NCBI GenBank assembly: GCA_037349105.1
Contig: JAYJMM010000086.1
Coordinates: 927,501 to 991,500, forward strand
Direction: 5' to 3'
Length of the DNA stretch: 64,000 nt
Source: Limnomonas spitsbergensis
Taxonomy: Eukaryota > Chlorophyta > Chlorophyceae > Chlamydomonadales
The notes below the pieces were generated by a model. That model saw only the letters and a program-made list of their open reading frames with translations. It had not been told where the DNA came from and searched no databases. Position 1 is the stretch's first letter. Each line of letters begins with the position of its first letter. This document shows, piece after piece, positions 54,701-64,000 of this stretch. The translations under genes were made by a program, and so were the position numbers.

Positions 54701-57178
54701 CAACACATTAGCAGCAGCTGTAGCAGCAGCAGAAGCTCTAAGGAAGGAATGATAGTAACAGAAAGGGAAGCAACAGCTATAAAAGTAGGCACAGTACCAG
54801 CAGCAGTGTGAGCAGCAACAGAGAAAGGAGGCATGGTAGCAGGAGCTACAACAGCAGCTGTGAAAGGAGAGGCACAACGGTAGCAATCTTGCCGTATCAT
54901 CATCGTCATATGCAGCAGAAGATATGAAAGGGGTATGGCGGCAGTAATAGCGGTGGAAGCGGCACGAAGTCCTTAGCTGGAAAGGACAATGGCCAAAGGT
55001 ATGATTGTGCAGTGGCGACAGAAGAGAACAAGCTACTAGGGAGGGCTTTGCGGAAAGAAAATTGTGTATAGCAGACAAACAGAGTGAAGGAATGCAGCAG
55101 AGGGACGGCAGAAAGCAGTAAAAATGGAAGGGAAATGGAATCAAATCAACTGGGGTCATGTGCACTTTGTTCCACGAGTTGCAGTGCCCGTGTTCCATGT
55201 CAGGGTCAATGAGTTACCATGCCTGCATTTAAACTCGGTCATGATTTGGTCCTATCCGGCCCCCAGTGGAAGCCTCTCAGAGGCCCCCCCAAGCGTTGTC
55301 TGGTGAATGCTAAAAACAACACCCAGAGTTGCACCCACCTTGTGGCAGAAAGATGGGGCAGGTGGGCATGGCGCTGGCGGGCTGGGAGATGGGCAGGACT
55401 GGTGGCAGAGGGGTGGGGCCGGGCTTGGAAGTCTCCAGGGCTGCACATGAAGGAAGGGTCCTCCACATCCTCGGTCAACCACATCTTCAGCACCATAGCC
55501 TCAGGCAGGGGCTGGCCGCCGCCGCGGATACAACTCCCCCTGCCCTGTGCCGCGTAGGGCACATCCCGATGAATCTGGGCCTCTTGCGCTCGAGCGACTG
55601 GCGCAGCAGGAGGCGGCAGGGAGCATGTAGGAAGCGGTTCCCCCCTCATGTCAGCCCGGCGCTTGCGAACGTCAGGCAGGGCCGCTGGCGCTGCCAAGTG
55701 GTGCGGCGGGGCTGGGGCAAACCTGCACGGATGGTCATAGAGGTTTGGCGGATGTGACTCTGATGCTCTGCGGCTGCCGTGATCGCGCATGGCCATGCCA
55801 GGAGGCGGCAGGGGCATTCCAGTCAAGGTGTCATCATTGGACCACGGGAACATGTCATGCCTCCGCGAGAAGTGTGCCATGTGCTCAGCACCGGGGTACC
55901 AGCCGTCAGGCAACGGGGAACCCCACATCGGCGCGTTGGGGTTGCGACCGCGCTTCAGGGAGTCTGGCTTGACGGCGGAATATTCAGGATGAGGTCCATC
56001 TCCCCTGCGGCTGCTGGTCGAGGGGCTCGAGAACAATTTCTTGCGCAGTGTGCTTGGGCTGCCGGACGGAGTGCTGGGCAGTGGGCTGCCACGGCTGAGG
56101 CACCTCTCCGGTGATGCGTTCTGCATCAGGTGCCGGCTGCCATGGCGCTGCAGCTGCGGGGCGCCCAGGTGCTGTGTGCCGCCCGGAGTGTGCGGCATGA
56201 ACGGGAGATGAAGAGGGCTTTCCTGCAACTGCAGGTGATGGTGCTCAAGGCTTGGACGGCCAACGCTGTAGTGAGCCGCTGGGGGAGCCGTCGGAGTCCT
56301 GTGTGAGCTGTGTTGCAGGGGGCACATAAGCCGCTCTTGCGCTTTTATGTACTCCTCGGCATTCACCTTGGCTTGGGCAACACGGACCGCCGAGGCCGTC
56401 AGCATCCTGATGTCCAAGCCCACGATTTGGCTGGAGATGCTGCTTGGCCAGCCACTCCCAGAGGGGGCCTTCTCAATGCAGTCGGGGTAATAGCTGCTCC
56501 CTGTGGGGGTCAGGTCAGGTTGGGAGGTTGGAAGGCAATGAAGGCAGATGCAGATAGAGGGATGCATGGAGCAGGCTGCCAGAAGGATAGCACCTGTCCG
56601 AACATATGGCTTTCGTCAGTTCCGGGACAGATATTCCGAACTTCCCATGCCTCGGTTTCGTGCATCGAATAAAGCCCTTGTCTGCTGTTTATTAGAAAGT
56701 TTGATAGACGTGCCTGAACAAGGGCGCGTGCGTGACGAGGCTGCAAGGTGAGATCCGGGTACTGCCAGGCGGGCGATACCGGTACCGTAAGGAGATATCT
56801 TGGCTCAATATTGCATACAGGGCCTTTATCTGATTACATACAATACCGAGTGCCAACCAGGGGTGGCATATCACCGCAACTATGAAGCAAGGCAAAGACA
56901 TTCGTTTATTTGGTGAAGACTCGTGAATGAAGCTAGAATTCAGCGGTTAGCCATCCTAGAAGAGGTGGTCGTGGATGAAGCAAGGTGCAAGCAGGTATGA
57001 ATAAATGGTTGTTTCTTGGCGTGGCGAGGACGAGATTGAGGGACTGACACGCTATACCTTGGACATGAGGGCAAAATGCGCCATCGTGGGCGCTGCCTGG
57101 GAACGGAGTGTTCATGACGCTCGCGTGAGCATCTCCCTCAGAAAAATGATCTTCTAAAGAGCGCATATTGCTGGCCAT
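51774..57178 (-). CDS. Hypothetical protein, four exons, 686 aa
   Basis: Exons: 57178-57058 (ATG, MASNMRSLEDHFSEG), 56500-55339, 54264-53925 and 52211-51774 (stop). Phases agree at every junction and the total is 2061 nt (686 codons plus stop). Exon 2 holds a short helical segment (about residues 63-95: LDIRMLTASAVRVAQAKVNA, EEYIKAQERL), then His/Pro/Ser-rich disordered sequence with KRGRNPNAPMWGSPLPDGW, and MWLTEDVEDPSFM. Exon 3 ends GMLPPAKRGRKLLEPSRPAE. Exon 4 has an alanine-rich helix (AQAAFLAEAAAAAEVRGRL), and the C-terminus holds ESVDADEFGPYQNLG. The basic stretches could be nuclear localisation signals. I do not recognise a family; a nuclear regulatory role would be a guess. The exon 4 acceptor (TACTTGAG) is weak and was chosen by frame. 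The first ATG in the exon 1 frame was used. Confidence 0.6.
52985..53345. repeat. Degenerate short repeat 'ctgaaatctgacactacctg'
   Basis: Units of about 20-28 bp recur throughout 52985-53180 and again at 53300-53340, in intron 3 of the 686 aa gene. There is a poly-G run at 53262-53273. Confidence 0.6.
54300..54870. repeat. AGC-trinucleotide-rich intron segment
   Basis: Dense AGCAGC words, with AACAGC and AGTAGC, over more than 500 bp. It is strongly purine-biased on the plus strand and lies in intron 2 of the 686 aa gene. The transcript strand is CTG/TTG-rich. The Leu/Cys/Tyr or Ser/Asn-rich open frames here are artefacts of the composition. Confidence 0.8.
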
Positions 57179-59393
57179 TGTGTCAAGCAAACGTGAATCT
57201 GCTGTGACAGGCGAAAATAAAACGACTGAAGACGAGGTATCAAGCTTCAAGACCAAATCTTTTTAACACACAAGCATCCTTCTGCAAATTAGAGAGGTCT
57301 CACATGTGCTGGGATTGGCTACAGGCTATAGCCCACCACTAAACCCTACATAAACCCTGCTGTCCACCCCGTCTGATTTGTATGAACGAGGGGGGAGCAA
57401 CCAGCCCCAGCGGTTCCTAGGCGGGAAATTTTAAACCCTGGTATGAACAGGGACTGATGCGTTTCCGCCGGTAAGGCGGTAATGCACTGGAGTACACCGG
57501 GTCTGTTATTTTAAAGTTCGACAGATTTCTCAGCTCATACGGTACCAGGGAATTCAAGCGAACATCTGAAGTTCTGAACACTGCCATTATCTTTTTCGTT
57601 TGCAAGGACTTTACAAGTTACAACACCTGTGTGAGACCGGCCGCCCGACCCTACAAACCTGAGACGCGAACAAAAAACACAGCCCGGGTGCGCATGTGGC
57701 CCTCGTCGTCAGCCGAGAAAAGGCGAGCAGGAAACAGGAAAGGCACACGATCAACAAGTACTCATAAAAGTATAAACCCAATAGTTTCAGGAACAAAACA
57801 CAAGAACTAAAAAATACCAAATCCGACTAAAACTACGGTACGCTTTTGGATGACCGTAATCGCTCATATTAGGAGGGGGGGTCTCTAGCAGGCGTAAGTT
57901 TGAAACGTACCTCTCCGTCCGGTCGATCAGCACTTCACGAACGAAGAAAACCCAACCGTCACCCCGGGAACCCTGAGCCAAATTTGCCAAATTCGGCATA
58001 CCGGTATCAGGCGAGGTTGCAGATTTGAAGGGCAAGGGGGGAAATTAAGGGGATATTATTGGATCAAGGTATGAAAAAACGAACTGGCACCCCACCTCGG
58101 CACCCCACTGGCTGAGAACACACTAGCACCAGAAATCCACCCCAAAGCGTTAGCGAACGTCTCCACCGGAACGACACCCAGCCAACAGAAGGAGACAAGA
58201 GCTGACAAGAAGCCAGAAAAAAGTAGCCTGGACAATACCGGTAGTAAGAGGGAAAAGGGCAAAGTGACACCCAAAGGCATAGCCCACCACCAGCAAAGAC
58301 ACACCTCGAAAACTAGCAGCCATACGGCCCAAACTGCCCAGAGGCCCTCTCAACACGACGCAAAATATAGCAAAAAGGACAAGCACAATCAGAACCAGGG
58401 AACGACAACACAAAGGGGGCGAGAGGGGGCACATCACCCCAAGTGTCAATTGGATTGGATAGCAAAACGGGATGTCTCCCGGGGACCAGCACTCGCCGAG
58501 TGGGAGAGGTAGATAGTCAAATTGTTGATATGGGACCGTCGGGGGGACCGGGAAACTCAAGTCTAAGAGACCCCTCTTTTCCTGAGTAATGGGGCCTCTG
58601 GGAAAAAATGAACTGGACAGAAGACACCTACTTTCAAGAGCATGGTGACTCAAAACCGACAGAACAGCATGAAGCCCCTCTCCTCCGGAGTATGGGGGCC
58701 TCTAGGAAACCGGATGCTAGGCAGAATACATCCTACTCCCAAGAACAGCCAGGGTAACTCAGGAGACAGGAACCCATGAAGCCCCTCTCCTCAGGAGTAT
58801 CGCGGGGCCTCTAGGAAACATGATACAAGGCAGAATACATCCTACTCCCAAGAGCAGGGTAACTCAGGAGACCAAAACGCATGAAGCCCCTCTCCTCAGG
58901 AGTATCGGGGCCTCTGGAAAGAAAGATACAAGGAAGACTTTAGACACCCTGACTCGAGAGGCAGGGAGGTAGGAAGACCCCTCTTCTCAGGAGTATCGGG
59001 CCCCCTAAAAATCGAGATATAAAGGGAGAGCGAGGCCCTCGGGCAAGTTAAGGTGCAAGACAGGCAAGGGATAGCGACCCCCGCCGCACGCTGAGAAGCG
59101 CTGGGGCCCCAGTGGGCAATGTACCAGGGCCTGCCCAACGCCAACGCATCGTCATCTAGGCGGAGTTGGATCTCTCGGGCTGGAGATCAGAGCAACAGCT
59201 CTTGGAGGCAGACAAGGTCGAGGCTCAAATCCACCTGCCAAAGGTGAAGAAGGTTTGGAGTTTAGCTCGGCCCGGGGCAGGGCCAGAGTGAGTCAAAGGG
59301 AGGGGTATGAGTCCCCCGCCGCCAGGGTTATGTGTCCCAATGCGGAGCCCTGGTGCCAGGTGGCCACCGGGGTATTGTGGCCCATGCTGGGGC
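57179..59393. other. Intergenic region, repeats, no gene
   Basis: It contains the 5' flank of the 686 aa gene, AT-balanced unique DNA and, at 58555-59010, a tandem repeat. Open frames at 58.15-58.65 kb on the minus strand have no recognisable domain. Confidence 0.4.
58555..59010. repeat. About 105-120 bp tandem repeat, four to five units
   Basis: The unit holds 'agcccctctcctcaggagta' and TCGGGGCCTCT followed by GAAA and 'atacatcctactcccaagag'. It sits downstream (minus sense) of the 294 aa open frame at 60278-59394 and may be part of the same element. Confidence 0.8.
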
Positions 59394-60278
59394 CTATGCA
59401 TTTGGGGGGGGGATGCCCTCAAGGACAGGGCTGGAACTGTGACGGGCGGGGGCTATGGACTGGCATGTGTCGGTCAGGAGAAGAGGAAAGGGATCGGGAT
59501 CCACTTGGGAATGACCAGTGCAAAAGCTAGACCCGTCTGGATCATCTTCTACCATGTCAACATGGTCACCCGCCCGGCCGCGGACATCACGGCTGGCCTC
59601 TGGGTAGGCCGAGAGGGATGGCATGAAACGCTTACTGCTGGCCAACGGGCCGGTGGCCTGGCTCGGCTGGATGGCGGCCCAAGAGTCGGAGAGTGACGGC
59701 GCCATGGGGGCGAGGTTGGACACCAGCTTGGCCCCGATGACCTCTGCTGCCACTGGAACAGCGGTGTCTGATGGCACTGGAACATCTGCTGTATGTGTCA
59801 GCAATGCGGCTGGAGCGGTTTGAGAGGCGGCAGCAGCAGTGGCCTGAAGGGCAGCAGCAGCAGCGACCTCGGATGTGGCAACAGTTTCCGATGCGGCTGG
59901 AAAATCGGTCTGCTCCTTGAAAACGGCATCCTCATGAGCCTTGGCCTCGGCTGAACCATCGCGTTTGCGCTGATCTGTATGCTTTCGAATCGCTGTATTA
60001 GCGGCCTTGCCATCATCATCCTCCGGAATGGCCGCCAGGGGTGTCTTCGTTGGGGTATAGTTGGGGGGGTGAATGTCTGGCACCACACTGGAGACGGGGG
60101 ACAATGTTGCTATGCATGCAATGGCAGCATCGACCAGGACAGTATCCTGTGTTGCTGCCACCGTGCGTGGCCATCGGGAGGGCATCGGGGGAGGCAGGGG
60201 ATGGCCTCCCCATGGAGCAAGTGGGGGCACCCGCCGCCTTTTGGACGTACGATTTTGTGCCCACGTGGGCTCGGCCAT
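59394..60278 (-). CDS. Possible retroelement ORF1-like protein, 294 aa
   Basis: Open frame with ATG at 60278 (MAEPTWAQNRTSKRRRVPP). It has a basic start, alanine-rich helices in the middle (VATSEVAAAAALQATAAAAS) and an acidic or Ser/Pro-rich end, with no introns. There is no zinc knuckle or other domain that I can see. The composition and the flanking tandem repeats suggest the first open frame of a retroelement or a non-autonomous element, but this is inference. It could equally be a single-exon host gene of unknown function or a chance GC-rich frame. Confidence 0.3.
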   Translation of the reverse strand: MAEPTWAQNRTSKRRRVPPLAPWGGHPLPPPMPSRWPRTVAATQDTVLVDAAIACIATLSPVSSVVPDIHPPNYTPTKTPLAAIPEDDDGKAANTAIRKHTDQRKRDGSAEAKAHEDAVFKEQTDFPAASETVATSEVAAAAALQATAAAASQTAPAALLTHTADVPVPSDTAVPVAAEVIGAKLVSNLAPMAPSLSDSWAAIQPSQATGPLASSKRFMPSLSAYPEASRDVRGRAGDHVDMVEDDPDGSSFCTGHSQVDPDPFPLLLTDTCQSIAPARHSSSPVLEGIPPPNA

Positions 60279-60489
60279 GCTGTGCTTGGGCTGGGGGGAT
60301 GCAGAGCAATCCAACTTCCCCCCCCCCCCCCCCCGCCTCCGGAACCTCTGGAATCAGAATTGAAGGATGGGAGCGGGGTCAAGTTCAATCAGCTCATCAG
60401 TGCGCTTCTAATGGTGTCGGTAAATGAAGATGGTTCATAAATGTCAAGCGGTGAAACGAGAGGACTCACGCATGAGTGGCATCAAACTA
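60279..60489. other. Short spacer with poly-C run
   Basis: A C-run at 60319-60334 and unique sequence between the 294 aa frame and the transposon-like fragment. No gene. Confidence 0.4.
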
Positions 60490-60935
60490 GCATCTTACTT
60501 GAGCGTGTAGATGTGCTGCTTGGAGGTGATAATTCGGCTCCATCCGCTGAGCTGAATCTTGATGACGTTCCAGAACACTGTCTGGACCCAGGCTTGGAAG
60601 TCTTGGTACAGGACTGTAGGTATGAACTTGGTGCCGCCTCCAGGAGCTCTGAACATAACGAAGAGGATGTGCGCTGACTTGCTGACGAGCACCAGCAGTT
60701 CGCTGATAGAGCACTCCACTCTGGTGATTGGTATCAGCAGCCCATGCATGGCTGTACCAAGCAGGCGGGCGCGCTGGAGCCGGGGCACCCTAGTGGGGTG
60801 CTAAGTGGCAAACTCCTCACTCATCCAGCTTGAGCTGCCGGAGGCCTTCGAGCAGCCGGCAGGTCACCGACACATTCTGCTTGTCCACGGGGTTGATCAT
60901 AACTGAGATAAAAGGCTCCTCACACCCGCTAGCTC
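60490..60935 (-). pseudogene. Fragment of a transposon-associated protein family
   Basis: On the minus strand 60924-60830 reads INPVDKQNVSVTCRLLEGLR, and then, in another frame, 60788-60490 reads ISELLVLVSKSAHILFVMFR, GGGTKFIPTVLYQDFQAWVQ and TVFWNVIKIQL, ending at TCAAG|GTAAGAT. From memory this order (DxQNV...LL..L; AHxLF..FR..G..F.P..LY.D.Q..V.N..F.V.K) recurs in a repeat-associated family of fungi and algae. A frame change and stops between the two blocks mark it as broken. I cannot name the family. Confidence 0.35.
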
Positions 60936-61297
60936 TGAACAGAACCATGACTTCAGCACGCCCGACACTGTAAAAGTCTAAGCGGTCAAGTAAGCGGAAG
61001 GGCTTACTTGCAAGGCAGATTTGGTCAAGAGTTACTGTGGGCGGGAAGCAAATCAGGTTAGCCGTGAAAAGGCTAGCTCTGAGGTGTTTCCTAAAACCGG
61101 AGGTTAAATCCTCCGCGCATAAGCAATAAGTGTGGACCCGAACTGAAGTGGGAAGCGAGTAAGGTTAAAGTGTTAACGTGTGTGCTCTATCACACACACT
61201 GTCTACCAGAATTGCCATGGAGAGCTCTCGCAACACCACAACATCTTGAGTTGCTTGGGTCGCTACATCCAGAGATAGGAGCTGCTGCTGCGGGCTC

Positions 61298-61423
61298 TCG
61301 GGTTTAGAACAGTGCATACCCGCTGGGCCCTGCTGAACGCTTGGCCACGTGGGGCTGGTAGGGAATGACTAGGCTCAATTCCAGATACCATGCACAGCCT
61401 GGGCCATGGTGCAGCCATGCCAT
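61298..61423. repeat. Right arm of a long-distance inverted repeat
   Basis: Near-perfect reverse complement of 21585-21712, including 'agtgcatacccgctgggccc' and 'tggtagggaatgactaggct'. Confidence 0.75.
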
Positions 61424-61515
61424 CCTCCCATGTGAGGGGGCAGGAACATGGAACCCAGCGCTCTAATCGGGGGGAGAGAGAAGATCGTGTGGCGGGTTCG
61501 ATCCCTCAACCTCTG
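61420..61515 (+). repeat. Possible tRNA-derived SINE head
   Basis: 'agcgctctaatc' and, about 35 nt later, GGGTTCGATCCC resemble an anticodon-stem region and a T-arm/B-box. No complete cloverleaf closes, so this is not called as a tRNA. Confidence 0.3.
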
Positions 61516-62544
61516 GGTAGGAGCTGTTGCTGCGGGCTCTCGGGTGTAGCCTCAGCAGCAGGACCAGCAGCTGATATGATGCAAGAGCGAGATGCTCGGC
61601 GACAGCCGCATGCTCGACAGCAGCAGGAGCAAGAGCTGAGGGAGTAGCAAGATTAAAAGAGGAGTATAATGATGTGATTGTGCGCTGTCACTTCGTCAAG
61701 TTCTCCCTGGCCAGCTTCTCAGCTCCTCTCTTGCACTCTTTCCCTTATTGGTGATTCCTTAAGGCCACTGGGTTGTCTGTGAATTTTAAGACCTTCAAAC
61801 AATGCTCGCAGCAGGTTGTCATTGCTTAATTCATAGCAATTACCAATGCAGCTACACCATGTGAGTCCATATGGGAATACGCACAACGGTGCTAGGGGTT
61901 CTGGAGCCATGACACCCCCCCATGCCAAAATTGTATGCCAGAAGGGGTCTGGTATTCTGTGTGAATTTTTTTATGATGAATGTCTGTTGCAAATGACTTG
62001 AGGAATGCAGCGTTGTTGCTATCATCTCAATCTGATGCTTATAAAAAAGATACCGTACTAAAATTTCCAAAAAATGCATTTTCATTTTACCCCCCCCACA
62101 CTTTGTCCCTCCATATCTCTCAGTCACCTGGGCCAAAAACAATTTTAAGACCAGATATGGAAAGCTCTCGTCAAGCTCTACAACTTTCGAGGATGGGGTG
62201 TATCCATTTTTTTGCCCCACTCCCGAGGGGGGGCAAAGACAAAAAACTTAAACCCCATCCCCCTGTTTTGTAGAGCTTGAAGAGAGCCTGCCATAGCTGT
62301 TTTTAAAAATGGCCCAGGGGGGGTGGGAGATACGGGGGGGCAAAGTTGTGATCTGCCCTCGGTGAGGGCAGTACCGACAAAACGGCACTTGCGAAACTGT
62401 ATGTAGTTTAATATCAGAATCTTAATCTACAAGTTTAACTATGCTATTCTGCTTGCGGGAAGGGTGTTTGGCGCTGTCACGATGACGCCCTGCGAAACCG
62501 CTGTTGAAACCCCTGCTGCTTTTCGGAAATCCACCCATCACCCC

Positions 62545-62745
62545 AGGGCTTTCCAGTTCACTACGTTCACCTCATGGCTTTCCACTTCACCCCAGGGCTT
62601 TCCACTTCACCCTAGGGCTTTCCACTTCACCCCAAGGCTTTCCACTTCACCCCAGGGCTTTCCACTTCACCCCATGGCTTTCCACTTCACCTCATGGCTT
62701 TTCATTTTATCCCAGGGCTTCTCACTTCACCCTAACGACATGCGG
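62545..62745. repeat. 20 bp tandem repeat 'cccagggctttccacttcac'
   Basis: About ten units of CCCAGGGCTTTCCACTTCAC with few changes. The unit is not a multiple of three, and different frames show Phe/His/Pro-rich artefact peptides. Confidence 0.95.
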
Positions 62746-62799
62746 AAAATTGAAGCCTTTGCTTAGTTGGAATTTGGATATGGAAAATCGGTCACTTTA

Positions 62800-63260
62800 G
62801 AAAATCGGAACAACATCGCTAACGATTTGCAAAAGACTCACGTAAGACTATCGAAACAATCGACATCGACAGCGAAAAATAAGCGAAAGACTAACGAAAG
62901 ACGACCGAAAAACTACCGAAAAACAATTCGCTACCGAACTAACGTACCGTAAGGCTACTGCCGAAACATTGTCAAATGGCAGTGACAGAATCACGATATG
63001 CTACCGAAAGGCTACCGAAAAACATCGCTACCGGCCGAAAAACATCGCAACTGAAAACAACGCTGATACTTTGCGAAAGACTGACAAAGTTTACCGAAAA
63101 ATAAGCGAAACTGGTAAGCGCTGGCTACGGAAAATAGGATTTTCAACGGATATTCGGGGGACAGCCGTAATTCACACAGCCCACCCGTACCACGCGTCGC
63201 GAAAGCTTCGCGAACGACTGTCGATAGCCTACCGAAAACATTGCCAGCGACCCTGCGAAA
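62800..63260. repeat. CCGAAA-rich degenerate simple sequence
   Basis: ACCGAAAAAC, GCGAAAGACT and TACCGAAAGGCTACCGAAAA words recur at irregular spacing, suggesting an old, decayed short repeat. Confidence 0.6.
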
Positions 63261-64000
63261 GAAAGAAGGAACTTGTATGCGATGGTTGCGGAAAACATTA
63301 CTGTTCCAACTGATTTTCGGGCAGAAAGTCGCAATTCACACTTTCATACTTTTGGCACGGTGGATACATCACACATTCCGTGCATTATCCATTGGTTACA
63401 TATTATTTGAATTGGAGAAGATTTATTTTTTACTCAATCACTCACATACCTACCTACACATTTTACCCCCCTACTATCCCTTACGTTCCGTTTCACTTCA
63501 CACGGGAATGATTGTACGAGCAAGGACACGTTTCCGGTATATAAGGCGGCCAAGCACTGGAGACCACCCCCATTCATACCTACTTGTTTTCAGGGACGAT
63601 TTATTTGAATTTTGGACAGCCAGATATTTCTCACCAACTGCAAACAGCCTTGGGGCATGCCGGCCTGGTGCTTGGGCCTTCGGAGCGTCAGCTAGGGTGG
63701 CTGGGGACGCGGTGGTAGGCAGGGACCCTGTTTGCATGCATGGATGCACACCATTTGAGAGCTGGTCGATTTGTTTTTTTGGTGATGCTTGATTTGAATT
63801 TTGGGTAGTCGAGTATTACTCACCAGCCGCAAACAGCCTTGGTGCAAGCCGTCTTCCGTCTAGCTGCTCTTTGTGAAGGGCTGTGATTCTTGTTAGTATG
63901 CTGCTTATTGCTGGACGTTGGTAGATGCGTTGACGTTTTGCTCCTCAAGCAAGAAATTGCACTTTTCAGGCTGTTTGTATAGCATGAGGTGCAAAAGTTG

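Larger units (their letters stand above)
60936..64000. other. Intergenic and repeat DNA at the right end, no gene
   Basis: It holds the right arm of the long inverted repeat (61298-61423), a possible tRNA-derived SINE (61420-61515), a 20 bp tandem repeat (62545-62745) and a CCGAAA-rich degenerate tract (62800-63260). Composition falls towards AT beyond 61.7 kb. Open frames such as 63241-63792 lack domains. Confidence 0.45.

Noticed and set aside
54464..55198. 244-codon Cys/Tyr/Leu-rich minus frame
   Set aside because: Reads the AGC-rich intron of the 686 aa gene; composition artefact.
61480..61510. tRNA gene
   Set aside because: T-arm-like sequence only; acceptor and D stems do not pair.

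Overview
The window is nuclear DNA of a eukaryote, most likely a green alga (Chlorophyta, probably chlamydomonadalean). The signs are GC-rich coding sequence cut into many short exons by GT-AG introns, Ala/Gly/Gln-rich low-complexity protein segments, a gene for the ciliary protein LRRC56/ODA8, and very many degenerate copies of the TTTAGGG-type telomere motif inside introns. No species is named because nothing in the sequence fixes it.

Six gene models, one partial gene and two mobile-element remnants can be supported. From left to right: (1) 1-6149, minus, partial: a protein of the algal 'FVSHAW / TRAWCLWE' family, running off the left edge; (2) 6996-8261, minus: a two-exon gene of unknown function, 261 aa; (3) 9966-16708, minus: a five-exon gene for a long disordered and coiled-coil protein ending in a J domain (1069 aa); (4) 17021-18097, minus: the 3' end of a dead non-LTR retrotransposon; (5) 18540-21083, plus: intronless LRRC56/ODA8; (6) 24262-25700, plus: the nucleoporin NUP35/Nup53 in three exons; (7) 27116-47719, minus: the dominant feature, a 20.6 kb gene for the transcription-coupled repair ATPase CSB/ERCC6/Rad26; (8) 51774-57178, minus: a four-exon gene of unknown function, 686 aa; (9) 57.3-64 kb: repeats, a possible retroelement ORF1 and a transposon-associated fragment. 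The ERCC6 model has 22 exons with every phase matching; the total is 4833 nt, or 1610 codons plus stop. These genes have no obvious shared pathway; they are neighbours, not an operon.

The most unusual thing here is what fills the introns. In at least three genes, exon edges together with their splice sites have been copied into the adjacent intron, often several times in tandem. Copies that keep an acceptor lie upstream of the parent exon and copies that keep a donor lie downstream. Many copies still translate to near-identical peptides. I call these splice-junction echoes. Several large minisatellites (12, 14 and 30 bp units) sit directly on a splice site or between an exon and its echo. I know of no described system that matches this and propose it as the main lead.

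The rest is dispersed SINE-like repeats in both orientations, interstitial telomere-like arrays and AT-richer intergenic DNA. No tRNA, rRNA, CRISPR array or prokaryotic operon was found. All gene models are hand-built from reading frames, splice sites and remembered family motifs; no search was run.
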